This document shows positions 40,265 through 48,752 of a stretch of 64,000 nt of DNA, piece by piece. The stretch comes from Hymenobacter jejuensis (GTDB lineage: Bacteria > Bacteroidota > Bacteroidia > Cytophagales > Hymenobacteraceae). Location of the stretch: positions 806,001 to 870,000 of the forward strand of contig NZ_CP040896.1 of NCBI RefSeq assembly GCF_006337165.1, read 5' to 3'. The position numbers were made by a program, and so were the translations under genes. The first letter of the stretch is position 1, and each line of letters begins with the position of its first letter. The notes under the pieces were generated by a model that was not told where the DNA came from, did no database searches, and worked only from the letters and a program-made list of their open reading frames with translations.

Positions 40265-42778
40265 TTACTTGCCCAGTGAAATCATGTTGGTCAGGAGGCG
40301 ATAGGCACCGGGCACGCCAGCCGGCAATTCGCGGAAGAATGCCAAGCCGGTGTACATATAATGGCCTTTGCCATAAGCAGTTACCAGAATGGCGCTATCC
40401 TTGGGCTTTTCGCCGGGGTCGTTGCTGCTGATGATGGTTTGGTAGTGCGCGTCCCAGGAGCTGGGGTAATAGAGGCCCTGCTCCTGCACCCAGCCCTGAA
40501 AGTCGCGGCTGGTAATTTTGTTGGGCGTATTCAGCAAGGGGTTTTTGGGTTGCAGGAAACGGACCTCAGCATTTTCAACCGTTACGCGGTCATAAGAGAG
40601 CTTGAGCGGATACGGCCCGATTTCGGGCAGCACCACCCGCGAGTTGACGGTGTACTGTACGATGAGATTACCGCCTTGCTGCACATATTCCAGCAATACG
40701 GGCTGCAGAAAGCGCAACCGATCCAGGGTATTGTAGGCCCGAATACCCAGGAGCACGGCGTCGAAGCGACGCAGGTTGTCGGCGGTGAGGTCCGGCTCTT
40801 TGAGCAGCGTTACGTTATAGCCGATCTGGCGCAGGGCATCGGGCACCTCGTCGCCGGCGCCCATGAGATAACCTATTTCCTGGCCTTTGCGCTTCAGGTC
40901 CAGCTTCACGAGCGGCGCCACAGCCTCGGGGAAAAGCGTTTGCGTTGGAATGTGATTATACTGAATCGCCTGATAACCACGCGAGTACGCCTGTCCTTCG
41001 ACGGTAGCCACGGCGCGCAGCTCGGTTTTGCCTTCGGCCGCGCCCGCGCCGGGCTGCACCCGAAACTGCACGGTTTGCTCCGCATCTTTGGCGGCCAGGT
41101 CGAAGCTAAAGCTGGCCGGCTCGGCTTTCCAGCCTGTAGGCAGCGTAAGCGCCAGCGTGCCTTTCACCCCAGCCTTGCCGGCGCGCAACGTCACGGGCAC
41201 AGTCTTGGGTTGGTTGTCGGCAAAGACGTAGGCCCGGCCGCCGATGTTCACGGCTACGGGCGGCACGATGGTAAGCGGACGGTATTTTTCGCCTTCTACG
41301 GGGTCGGTGTTTTTGTATTGGACGGGAACGGTATACTCAACTACTTGACCATCAATCCCGAAGGTTAGCTTTACTTCCGATGCCGGATCATTTTCTGGTT
41401 TGCCCCGTCCCAATTGATCTTCTACGCTGTACATCCCCACAGTACCTTGGGTACGTAACCAGTAAGGTTGGGAAGCCAGTACAGCAGCACTAGGTAGCAC
41501 TAGCTGCTTACGAAGCAAAAGCTGTCGGCCGCTGGTTAGCCTCATGTCTTTTACAGCTGAATCCTTTCCCGCGTATGCGATGCGCAGCAACTCAACAGCA
41601 GGGTTTTCTCTAGAAGCTTGAAAGCGGGGCGTTATCTCGATTGAAATGGGCACCTTATCGCCAGCTACTACTGTAGAAGAATTGGCCGTTGCCTCCAGGT
41701 AAAGCCCCAGTGAAGCACGAAGTAGCATCTTGACTTGCTCTTTTTTCTGCTGTACCCAAAACTCATCTTCGGATAGGCTTTTCGGCGTCAGGCTATCGAG
41801 AGCTTTTTGCACCTTCAACAACCCCGTTACGCTCGCCGCCGGATTGGCGGGGTCGTACTTCTTGATTACCTCATCGATGAGCTTGCCCACGGCCGCGCCG
41901 CCTTTTACGCGGTTCCAGCTCATATCTACGCCTTCGAACGGGTCTTTCGCGGCCTTTTCTCCTTTTAGCGGTTGGAAATATTCCAGTGCTTCACCACGCG
42001 TGGCAGCGGCCCCGAAGCCTTGGCTTTTGTGCTGCGAGCGGCTGCGGGCCGCGATTTCGCCGTAGCTCTGGCCGAGCAGGGCGTTGTAGGCCCCGGCATC
42101 GAGGCTGAGGTAGCCGCTCATGTCGTCGCCGGGTTTCACGAAGAAGCTGCCCGTGTTCCAAAGCAGACGCTTGGGCTGCCAGGCTTGCACGTATTTCAGT
42201 TGCTCCGGGAAACGCTTGGGGTCGCCGGCCGCGTCGAAAGCCTCAATAGCCAGCATGGCCGACGCCGTGTGGTGGCCGTGGCCAGCACGGCTGTCGGGCG
42301 GAAAACGGGTGATGAGCACATCGGGCCGCCGTTGCCGAATCACCCACACCATATCGGAAAGCACCTGTTCTTTGTCCCAGATGGTAAAGGTTTCTTCGGC
42401 CGTTTTGGAGAAACCGAAGTCGTTGGCGCGGGTAAAAAACTGCCGCCCACCGTCGATGCGGCGCGCGGCCAGCAGCTCCTGCGTCCGGATGACGCCGAGC
42501 TGCTCGCGCAGCTCCGGACCAATGAGATTCTGGCCACCGTCGCCGCGGGTGCAGCTCAAGTAACCGGTTTCAAGCAGCTTACCATTGGCCATGTAGGCGA
42601 TAAGGCGCGTGTTTTCGTCGTCGGGATGCGCTGCTATATAAAGCACTGACCCTAAGATATTTAGCTTACGAAGCCCCAACGCAATATCGGCAGCGGAGTA
42701 GGATTTGGGCGTTTGAGCAAGGACGTTGATTGGCAACAGCAAGGCCAGCAGCGCAGCCCGAAAGAAGTTTAGGCGCAT
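40265..42778 (-). CDS. Secreted PIG-L family deacetylase with amidotransferase-like C terminus
   Basis: A signal peptide (residues 1-21, ending VLAQ) leads into the LmbE/PIG-L zinc deacetylase fold: YIAAHPDDENTRLIAYMANG near residues 47-66 supplies the zinc aspartate and catalytic aspartate, YLSCTRGDGGQNLIG the binding loop, and RAGHGHHTASAML near 176 the histidines. Middle regions are beta-rich (CARDB/NPCBM-like). The C-terminal 180 residues (YNVTLLKEPDLTADNLRRFD, AVLLGIRAYNTLDRLRF, VQQGGNLIVQYTV) resemble a ThuA/class I glutamine amidotransferase fold. Length is 837. It probably removes acetyl groups from N-acetylglucosamine-containing material in the periplasm. It is the first gene of a four-gene operon. 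Confidence 0.88.
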   Translation of the reverse strand: MRLNFFRAALLALLLPINVLAQTPKSYSAADIALGLRKLNILGSVLYIAAHPDDENTRLIAYMANGKLLETGYLSCTRGDGGQNLIGPELREQLGVIRTQELLAARRIDGGRQFFTRANDFGFSKTAEETFTIWDKEQVLSDMVWVIRQRRPDVLITRFPPDSRAGHGHHTASAMLAIEAFDAAGDPKRFPEQLKYVQAWQPKRLLWNTGSFFVKPGDDMSGYLSLDAGAYNALLGQSYGEIAARSRSQHKSQGFGAAATRGEALEYFQPLKGEKAAKDPFEGVDMSWNRVKGGAAVGKLIDEVIKKYDPANPAASVTGLLKVQKALDSLTPKSLSEDEFWVQQKKEQVKMLLRASLGLYLEATANSSTVVAGDKVPISIEITPRFQASRENPAVELLRIAYAGKDSAVKDMRLTSGRQLLLRKQLVLPSAAVLASQPYWLRTQGTVGMYSVEDQLGRGKPENDPASEVKLTFGIDGQVVEYTVPVQYKNTDPVEGEKYRPLTIVPPVAVNIGGRAYVFADNQPKTVPVTLRAGKAGVKGTLALTLPTGWKAEPASFSFDLAAKDAEQTVQFRVQPGAGAAEGKTELRAVATVEGQAYSRGYQAIQYNHIPTQTLFPEAVAPLVKLDLKRKGQEIGYLMGAGDEVPDALRQIGYNVTLLKEPDLTADNLRRFDAVLLGIRAYNTLDRLRFLQPVLLEYVQQGGNLIVQYTVNSRVVLPEIGPYPLKLSYDRVTVENAEVRFLQPKNPLLNTPNKITSRDFQGWVQEQGLYYPSSWDAHYQTIISSNDPGEKPKDSAILVTAYGKGHYMYTGLAFFRELPAGVPGAYRLLTNMISLGK

Positions 42779-43295
42779 CAGAAGGTGTATTGAGGCGAAG
42801 AAGGTAAAGGTAGAAACAGAATGCGCTATGCCGCAGCCTTATCATCAGAGATGGCGCCCAAATGGTTCTTTGGATGAGTTTTAAGCCAATCAGCATCACG
42901 TCTTAGCTCAAACCCAGCCATTGAGCCTGATATCAGTTGGCCCCTTGAGACTAAATTTTTCAGTTGCATAGTCGGTGCGCCTAGAGTCGAGTGTTGTCTA
43001 ACACCTTACCATTGGTTGGTATAAGTTATTCACTGACAAGTGCTTATCTCAAGCATAACTTACGGTGGAGTTGTACAATAATCTGCTTTGTCGCAAAGGA
43101 GAGTTAATAGCCCCGTATAATTGTCTTTATGCCTTATAGTAACTATCTGTATTTCAACCAAATACATTAAAACATGCTTTTTAGCCTATGCCTTTTTGCA
43201 ATATTAATGAACTGCTATCTTCACTATCCGCACAAAAAATTATAGAAATCACCATATCCTTTATTATCTTCGTATAATCAATAAATTTCTAGATT
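42779..43295. other. 517-bp AT-rich intergenic region
   Basis: The region separates the divergent PIG-L and T9SS-substrate genes. On the PIG-L side TACCTTTA (minus strand, 42812-42805) is a possible -7 element, and on the other side TATCTTCG (43265-43272) is another. A short minus-strand frame at 42826-42969 is listed separately. TACCATTGGTTGGTA (43009-43023) is an imperfect palindrome. I see no RNA gene or mobile element. Confidence 0.5.
42826..42969 (-). CDS. Possible 47-residue protein or gene remnant
   Basis: The frame starts ATG at 42969 and encodes MQLKNLVSRGQLISGSMAGF followed by ELRRDADWLKTHPKNHLGAI and SDDKAAA. The balanced, charged composition looks protein-like, and the preceding in-frame stop is 36 bases upstream of the ATG. 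It overlaps the place expected for the PIG-L promoter. I do not recognise a family. It may be a remnant of a larger gene or a chance frame. Confidence 0.25.
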   Translation of the reverse strand: MQLKNLVSRGQLISGSMAGFELRRDADWLKTHPKNHLGAISDDKAAA

Positions 43296-45179
43296 ATGCC
43301 ATATTTATACCATCTTACTAAAGTACTTTTTGGATTAGGAGCACTCTTATTAGCAAGCACTTCCTTCGTCCGGGCTCAACAGTGCCCTATTCAGGCGGAT
43401 GGTAGTGCAACTCCTTGTGAATATGGGGCCGAGAATGGAAACTGGGTTACCAGCGGCGGTAGCACTTGGTACATGACGTGGGATAATACCTATTTGTATG
43501 TGGCAGTTGCAGGCCCTAACGCCACTGACCCTGTATCTCTATACTTTGATATAAATCCTGACGGCAATACCGGAGTTCCGGCCACATTTGGGACCAGCTT
43601 ATATCTTCCTTTCAAAGCCGATGTAGATTTATCCATCACAAGCACTCCTGAAATTAGGCTTGCTGTCGGCAATGGAGCCACTCAAACTTGGGGCCCAGCC
43701 ACTGGCACCAACGCACCTAGCGGCACCATAACCATGGCAACCGTCAATAACACGCGTGAAGTACGCATTCCGTGGGCGCGTTTCTATGGCACTACTCCAA
43801 CTCCCGTGTTGCCGGCAGCGTTCGGTTGGCAAGGCTATGTAACTACTGGCGGCGTGCGTACCAATCCTGTACCAGCAGCCAACGTTGCCGGGCCCAACTA
43901 CACGTACTATTATAGCGTCAACAATACGGACCCTGTAAGCCCGCAGGTCGTTAGGCCTTTTCAGCAAATGGGGTACACTTCCCCAGCAGGTGATGCTACG
44001 AATACCTTGGTGGCAGGCACATATTACGATGTTATACTTGCAGGCGCAGCTAAAAACTTAGCCGGCAACATTACCGTTCGACATGCTTTTTCCGTCTCGA
44101 ACTTGACCCTGTCAACCACTGATGTACCCGCCAACGTCAACAAGTATTCCATAAGCTTAGACCCCACTGCTACTTTCAGTGAGTCGGGCACGGGCTACGT
44201 TCTGGGTACCGTTCAGATGCAGAACCGGCCAATTACCAGCCAAGGTGCCTTTGGTTTTGGAGGAGCAGGTACCACGACAGATCGGGGCATGGGATTACAA
44301 CTACAGATAACTTCAGTTGCCGTCCCAGGCAACACAACGGTCAGGCGGCTTACCGGGATAAGAGCCAGCGGAAACGGCCACCAAGGCATTGCCCGCATAT
44401 TTGAGATTCGCCCTACCAATCTTGAAAACGTTAGCGCTAGCCTTACCTTTTTCTATCGGGATAGCGAGAACAGCGCGCCCGAAGGGCAGTTAGCATTATT
44501 CAAAGCGCCAGCACTGGACGGGCCGTGGATCTTGATTGGGCGTGACTCCAGAGATTCCAACGCTGGCGCCAACCTCGTCAACTTCGATAATGTCAGCCTC
44601 AACGGTTTCTGGACACTTTCCGATCAGCGCAATCCCCTACCCGTCGAGCTGGCGCAGTTTACGGGCCAAGCCAGCGCGGCCGGCGTTCAGCTGCAATGGA
44701 CTACGGCTTCCGAGAAGCAGAACGAAGGCTTTGACGTTGAGCGTCAGACGGCTTCGGGCAGCTGGCTGACCTTGGGTTTTGTAAAAGGACAAGGCAATAG
44801 CACCAAAACCACTGCCTACTCTTACCTCGATCGCACGGCTCCGCAGGGCGCTTCGCTCTACTACCGCCTGCATCAGAAAAACACCGACGGCACCAGTGCC
44901 TACTCCCCCATAGTAGCGGTGCAGCCGGATGCTTTTGCCAGCAGCAATGCCCTGAGCATGAGCCCAATCCCCGCTGTTAATGCCTTGAATATCAATTATT
45001 TATCCAACAGCGTTAGTACGGTCGATGTGTATAATCTGCTAGGCCAGCGGGTGTTGCACCAGGCCGTTTCGGGTAGCACTGCCGAACTATCGGTAGCTGG
45101 GTTGCCAGCAGGTATTTATGTAGTTCAGGCCGCAGGTGCTGGCTCGCGCCTGCAAAAAGCCCGCTTCGTAAAACAATAG
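43296..45179 (+). CDS. T9SS substrate with N-terminal CBM9/DOMON-like domain
   Basis: After a signal peptide (residues 1-28), a domain with WVTSGGSTWYMTWDNTYLYV, AVAGPNATDPVSLYFDINPD and REVRIPWARFY resembles the CBM9/DOMON fold that often binds sugars or haem. A beta-rich middle (about 240-445) follows. The phrase NPLPVELAQFTGQA opens a fibronectin-like module, and residues from about 550 form a type A T9SS sorting domain ending in YVVQAAGAGSRLQKARFVKQ. Length is 627. The first 1.3 kb has clearly lower GC than the last 0.55 kb, suggesting a mosaic. A surface-exposed role is likely; the ligand is unknown. Confidence 0.83.
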   Translation: MPYLYHLTKVLFGLGALLLASTSFVRAQQCPIQADGSATPCEYGAENGNWVTSGGSTWYMTWDNTYLYVAVAGPNATDPVSLYFDINPDGNTGVPATFGTSLYLPFKADVDLSITSTPEIRLAVGNGATQTWGPATGTNAPSGTITMATVNNTREVRIPWARFYGTTPTPVLPAAFGWQGYVTTGGVRTNPVPAANVAGPNYTYYYSVNNTDPVSPQVVRPFQQMGYTSPAGDATNTLVAGTYYDVILAGAAKNLAGNITVRHAFSVSNLTLSTTDVPANVNKYSISLDPTATFSESGTGYVLGTVQMQNRPITSQGAFGFGGAGTTTDRGMGLQLQITSVAVPGNTTVRRLTGIRASGNGHQGIARIFEIRPTNLENVSASLTFFYRDSENSAPEGQLALFKAPALDGPWILIGRDSRDSNAGANLVNFDNVSLNGFWTLSDQRNPLPVELAQFTGQASAAGVQLQWTTASEKQNEGFDVERQTASGSWLTLGFVKGQGNSTKTTAYSYLDRTAPQGASLYYRLHQKNTDGTSAYSPIVAVQPDAFASSNALSMSPIPAVNALNINYLSNSVSTVDVYNLLGQRVLHQAVSGSTAELSVAGLPAGIYVVQAAGAGSRLQKARFVKQ

Positions 45180-45214
45180 GCTTTTCATTCGCCTCGTGCG
45201 AAACCTGCCTTTCC

Positions 45215-45254
45215 AAACGCATCTGTTCCCGCTCGGGAGCAGATGCGTTTTGCT
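45215..45254 (+). terminator. Terminator of the T9SS substrate gene
   Basis: AAACGCATCTG / CAGATGCGTTT with an inner TCCCG/CGGGA stem is followed by TTGC. Confidence 0.85.
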
Positions 45255-45328
45255 TAAAGCGGCTTACTGAGCTGCACTAATTAACTGACGTAGTGCTCGC
45301 GTGGGCCGTGTCCATCCGGCTCCTGTCG

Positions 45329-45336
45329 TACCTTTG
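45329..45336 (+). promoter_or_regulatory. -7 element of the MOSC gene, leaderless arrangement
   Basis: A perfect TACCTTTG ends five bases before the ATG at 45342, so the RNA should begin at or next to the start codon. No -33 TTTG is obvious. Confidence 0.45.
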
Positions 45337-45341
45337 CTCTT

Positions 45342-46157
45342 ATGTCCTCTCTCCTTCTCTCCGACCTTTATCTCTATCCCGTCAAATCGCTCGGCGGCAT
45401 TCGCGTGACCGAAGCCACTGTCGAAGCCCGCGGCCTGCGCCATGACCGGCGCTGGCTGATCGTGGACGAGCGCAACCAGTTCATGACCCAGCGGCAGACC
45501 GCCGAAATGGCTCTCTTGCACGTCTCACCGGCTTACAACGGCTTTCTGCTTACTCACCGGACCCGGCCTGAGCTGCTCCCGCTGTACGTGCCTTTTGAGG
45601 CCACACCCGAGCGCACACTGTTCGTGACCATCTGGGACGATATGGTATTTGCGTGGCGCGGCGCCCCGGCTGCCGACGAGTGGTTGAGCGAAGCACTCGG
45701 CCGGCCTTGCAAGCTGGTGTATATGTCGGATATGGTGCGGCGCGACGTAGAACCCGAGTTCAATCCGGAAGGGCAGCTGGTGAGCTTTGCCGATGGGTAT
45801 CCGTTTTTGCTGATCGGGCAGGCATCGCTCGACGAACTCAATAGCCGGCTGTCCGAAACCGTACCAATGAATCGTTTCCGACCTAATCTTGTGTTTACGG
45901 GAGGCACGGCTTTCGAAGAAGACGAGTGGGATTGCTTTACGATTGAGGGCTTGCCATTTCGGGCGGTTCGGGGTTGCGGGCGGTGCGTCGTAACGACCAT
46001 TAACCAGCAAACGGCCACCAAAACTCCCGAGCCGTTGCGTACGCTGGCTACCTATCGTACAACGGGCAACAAAGTAATGTTTGGCCAAAATGTAACCGGG
46101 CCCGGCTATGGAACGCTGCGTGTTGGTACCTCCGTACAGGTTGACAGCTTCAAATAA
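45342..46157 (+). CDS. MOSC domain-containing molybdenum-cofactor protein
   Basis: The 271-residue protein has the MOSC N-terminal beta-barrel (SDLYLYPVKSLGGIRVTEAT, GLRHDRRWLIVDERNQFMTQ) followed by the MOSC domain (NRFRPNLVFTGGTAFEEDEW). RAVRGCGRCVVTTIN near residue 207 holds the cysteine that binds the cofactor in YcbX and mARC proteins. These reduce N-hydroxylated compounds. The C-terminal ferredoxin domain of E. coli YcbX is absent, so a separate electron donor is needed. No molybdopterin synthesis gene is adjacent. Confidence 0.92.
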   Translation: MSSLLLSDLYLYPVKSLGGIRVTEATVEARGLRHDRRWLIVDERNQFMTQRQTAEMALLHVSPAYNGFLLTHRTRPELLPLYVPFEATPERTLFVTIWDDMVFAWRGAPAADEWLSEALGRPCKLVYMSDMVRRDVEPEFNPEGQLVSFADGYPFLLIGQASLDELNSRLSETVPMNRFRPNLVFTGGTAFEEDEWDCFTIEGLPFRAVRGCGRCVVTTINQQTATKTPEPLRTLATYRTTGNKVMFGQNVTGPGYGTLRVGTSVQVDSFK

Positions 46158-46239
46158 ATATACTATTCCAAGAGCAAATAGCCCTCTGTTGCATCAAAAC
46201 AGCATATAGTCCTATTTAGCAAGAAAATTTTATAATATT

Positions 46240-46271
46240 TTTGAATATATAAATAATCTCATGTAGATTTG
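46240..46271 (+). promoter_or_regulatory. Promoter of the DUF547 gene
   Basis: TTTG (46240-46243), a 20-bp spacer and an exact TAGATTTG (46264-46271) form a good match. The leader would be about 126 bases. Confidence 0.58.
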
Positions 46272-46403
46272 ATCATTCTTAGTTAGCAGTCAAACTCTAA
46301 CCGCCTTTTCTCACAAAACTACTATTTCCACCAGCCGAGTTTCAGGGTCTGAAAGGAGCGGCGGCTAGAAATCAGTTTTGGTGAAAATCAGCCCTCCGCC
46401 CCT

Positions 46404-47201
46404 ATGCACACGCGCAAGTGTTTCCGCTTGGTTCTTCTGCTCCTGGTTTGCCTGTTAATTCCGGGCTTGGGAAAAGCTAGTGAAGCCACCACACACCAAG
46501 CGCTGCACCAAACATGGGATGAACTGCTGACCAAACACGTTTCGCGCGACGGCAAGGTTGATTATCAAGGGTTTATAGATGACGAAGGCCAGCTGCAAGC
46601 CTACCTGCATACGTTGGCCCAAAATGCACCCGACGAGACCACGTGGCCCGCTGCTGAGGTAAAAGCCTACTGGATAAACATTTACAACGCCGCCACCATC
46701 AACCTGATCGTGCAGTATTACGAGGTGGACCGGATGAATGAAATCCGCATCAAGACCTTGAAAGGCTACCGCTCGCCCTGGGATACCAAAGAAGTGCGGG
46801 TGGGCAAAAAATGGTATTCGCTGAACGAGATTGAGCGGCAGATTCTAGGCCAGCATTTCCGCGATCCGCGCGTTCATTTTGCGCTAGTGTGCGCGGCGGC
46901 GGCCAGCCCCACCCTCCTGAACGAAGCTTACACTGCCACTGGCCTGGAAAAGCAATTGGACGATCAGGTGCGCTATTTCCTCGCCGATCATTCTCGCAAC
47001 CAACTAGCCCACGAGCGCATTCAGGTGTCGAGCCTGTTTAGCTGGTATGCCGCCGAGTTTGGCGAAGGCGAATCCCTGATTGCCTTTCTCAACCGCTACG
47101 CGCCCATCCGCATCGAGCCCACGGCCCAAGTAGATTTTTTACCCTTCGATTGGTCGCTCAACGCGCAACAGCCCGCGATGCTGACGCAGGCCATGCGCTA
47201 G
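46404..47201 (+). CDS. Secreted DUF547 family protein
   Basis: A signal peptide (residues 1-25) precedes DUF547, here complete: LLTKHVSRDGKVDYQGFIDD, EVKAYWINIYNAATINLIVQ, GKKWYSLNEIERQILGQHFR, DPRVHFALVCAAAASPTLLN and VSSLFSWYAAEFGE. The family adopts a papain-like arrangement with a conserved Cys/Ser-His region; in this protein VCAAAASP lacks serine beyond ASP but retains cysteine. Function is unknown; related proteins in Bacteroidota are exported. Length is 265. The gene has its own promoter and terminator. Confidence 0.9.
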   Translation: MHTRKCFRLVLLLLVCLLIPGLGKASEATTHQALHQTWDELLTKHVSRDGKVDYQGFIDDEGQLQAYLHTLAQNAPDETTWPAAEVKAYWINIYNAATINLIVQYYEVDRMNEIRIKTLKGYRSPWDTKEVRVGKKWYSLNEIERQILGQHFRDPRVHFALVCAAAASPTLLNEAYTATGLEKQLDDQVRYFLADHSRNQLAHERIQVSSLFSWYAAEFGEGESLIAFLNRYAPIRIEPTAQVDFLPFDWSLNAQQPAMLTQAMR

Positions 47202-47230
47202 GCAGTTTCCATAACGACGCAACCTCTCCG

Positions 47231-47268
47231 GCGCCGCTTCAGTTAGCACTGAAGCGGCGCTTTTGTTT
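47231..47268 (+). terminator. Terminator of the DUF547 gene
   Basis: GCGCCGCTTCAG / CTGAAGCGGCGC (12 bp) with a 6-base loop is followed by TTTTGTTT. Confidence 0.9.
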
Positions 47269-47318
47269 GGCGCAGTGCCCTTGGTGTTTCGACTTTCCTT
47301 TCTTCAACTCGTCGGTGT

Positions 47319-47984
47319 ATGACGCTTGCCTTTTTGCTTGATTTTTTGCGCGAATTAGCCGCTAATAATCACAAGTCCTGGATGGACGCTAACCGGGCCG
47401 AGTACCACCGCGCCCGTGCCGTGTTTCGGGAGCTGGTCGAGGGCGTGTTGCAGGGCGTGCAGGATTTTGAGCCCGAGATGCGCAGCCTCACGGCCAACGA
47501 CACGATGTACCGCATCAACAAAAACGACCGCTTTCAGCAGAGCGATGAGCCTTATAAGCGGCACATGGGTGCGGGCATGACGCGCGGCGGACGGCACGCG
47601 CCGTGGGCCGGCTACTTCCTGGCCATCGAGCCCGGCGACTCCTGGATCGGGGTGGGCAAATGGCACCCCGAATCGGCAGGGCTGGCGCGTATTCGCCAGG
47701 AAATTCACTACAACTCCGAGGTGTTTCATCAAATGCGTCAGGATGCCGATTTGCTGCGGCACTTCCCAGCCGGCCTGGAGGGCGAGCGCTTGCAGCGGCC
47801 ACCAAAAGGCTACGACAAAAACGACCCCGACCTCGAATGGTTGAAGCTCAAGGATTTTACGGTGTTCAAAAGCTTCTCCGACGCCGACGTGCTGCACCCC
47901 GATTTTGTCAAAATCGTGGTGGCTGACCTGCGCGCAGGCCAACCGCTGGTGCAGTTCTTAAACCAAGCCTTAGCCGAAGAGTAA
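47319..47984 (+). CDS. DUF2461 family protein (TIGR02453)
   Basis: The 221-residue cytoplasmic protein shows the family signatures FLRELAANNHKSWMDANRAE near the start, TMYRINKNDRFQQSDEPYKR, GYFLAIEPGDSWIGVGKWHP and LKDFTVFKSFSDADVLHPDF near the end. The role of this family is unknown, although it is widely conserved in bacteria and fungi. The terminator at 47231-47268 separates it from DUF547. It converges with the deoxynucleoside kinase gene. Confidence 0.92.
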   Translation: MTLAFLLDFLRELAANNHKSWMDANRAEYHRARAVFRELVEGVLQGVQDFEPEMRSLTANDTMYRINKNDRFQQSDEPYKRHMGAGMTRGGRHAPWAGYFLAIEPGDSWIGVGKWHPESAGLARIRQEIHYNSEVFHQMRQDADLLRHFPAGLEGERLQRPPKGYDKNDPDLEWLKLKDFTVFKSFSDADVLHPDFVKIVVADLRAGQPLVQFLNQALAEE

Positions 47985-48014
47985 CCACACGTTTGGTTCG
48001 AGCCGCTTACATAG

Positions 48015-48069
48015 AAAAGGCCTGTTTCACAAGTAATTGATAGTCAATTACTTGTGAAACAGGCCTTTT
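48015..48069. terminator. Perfect 26-bp palindromic terminator with the repeat at its centre
   Basis: The arms 48015-48040 and 48044-48069 are exactly complementary, separated only by TAG. The outer part AAAAGGCC...GGCCTTTT gives T runs on both strands. The centre (48031-48054) is a perfect copy of the dispersed palindrome. It lies between convergent genes. Confidence 0.9.
48031..48054. repeat. Dispersed palindromic repeat, best copy
   Basis: The core TAATTGATAGTCAATTA is flanked by AAG and CTT and forms the tip of the terminator hairpin. Confidence 0.65.
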
Positions 48070-48092
48070 GCAGTTTATCTTACGTCAGCAGC

Positions 48093-48716
48093 CTAGAACA
48101 GACCAAACAAAGTTCCGTTGATGCGCTCGATTATAAAGCCCAAGTCTTCGGGGTTGTGCAGATAATCAAGGTTGTTGACGTCGATCACCAACAGCTTCCC
48201 GGATTTGTAGTTGCTGATCCAGTGGTCGTAGTGCTCGTTGAGGTTCTTGAGGTATTCGATTTTGATGTTGTTCTCGTAGTCGCGGTTGCGCTTCTCAATC
48301 TGCTGAATGAGCTTAGGCAAGTCGGCTTTGAGGTAAAGCAGCAAATCCGGCGGCTCCACCATGCTGATCATGGAATTGAACAGGCCCAGGTAATTTTCAA
48401 AATCGCGCGGCGTCATCAGGCCCGACTGGTGCAGGTTGGCGGCGAAGATGTGCGCGTCTTCATAGATCGTGCGATCCTGAATTACGCCTTTGCGCTGCTG
48501 CTGAATCTGCTTGATGTGCTGGGTTTGGCGGAAGCGGCTGTTGAGAAAGTACACCTGCAAGTGAAACGCCCAGCGGGGCATGTCGTCGTAGAAATCCTTC
48601 AGGTAAGGATTGTCGTCAACGTCTTCCAGAAACACTTCCCAGTTGAAATGATGCGCCAATTTGTTGGCCAGCGTGGTTTTACCGGCCCCGATGTTGCCGA
48701 CGATAGCGATGTGCAT
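48093..48716 (-). CDS. Deoxynucleoside kinase
   Basis: This 207-residue P-loop enzyme phosphorylates deoxynucleosides for nucleotide salvage. The P-loop GNIGAGKTTLANKLA is at residues 7-21, FLEDVDDNPYLKDFYDD contacts substrate, QDRTIYEDAHIF near 80 carries the catalytic DR pair, and the lid region EKRNRDYENNIK follows. Base specificity (dA, dG or dC) is not evident. ATG 48716 is preferred to the earlier ATG at 48755, because MHIAIVGN is the usual family start and the TACTTTTG element (48753-48760) overlaps the upstream extension. Confidence 0.93.
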   Translation of the reverse strand: MHIAIVGNIGAGKTTLANKLAHHFNWEVFLEDVDDNPYLKDFYDDMPRWAFHLQVYFLNSRFRQTQHIKQIQQQRKGVIQDRTIYEDAHIFAANLHQSGLMTPRDFENYLGLFNSMISMVEPPDLLLYLKADLPKLIQQIEKRNRDYENNIKIEYLKNLNEHYDHWISNYKSGKLLVIDVNNLDYLHNPEDLGFIIERINGTLFGLF

Positions 48717-48752
48717 GAGCAGGTAGCAGATTGCGAAGCAGAAAAGAGCCTG

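Noticed and set aside
15474..41360. TTGACCATCA-like strings inside coding sequences (15485, 41336)
   Set aside because: These encode ordinary Asp-Gly-Gln codons on the minus strand and lack the surrounding palindrome, so I did not count them as copies of the repeat.
40361..41368. 335-codon plus-strand frame over the PIG-L gene
   Set aside because: It is antisense to a gene with clear signal peptide and catalytic motifs, and has no recognisable features.
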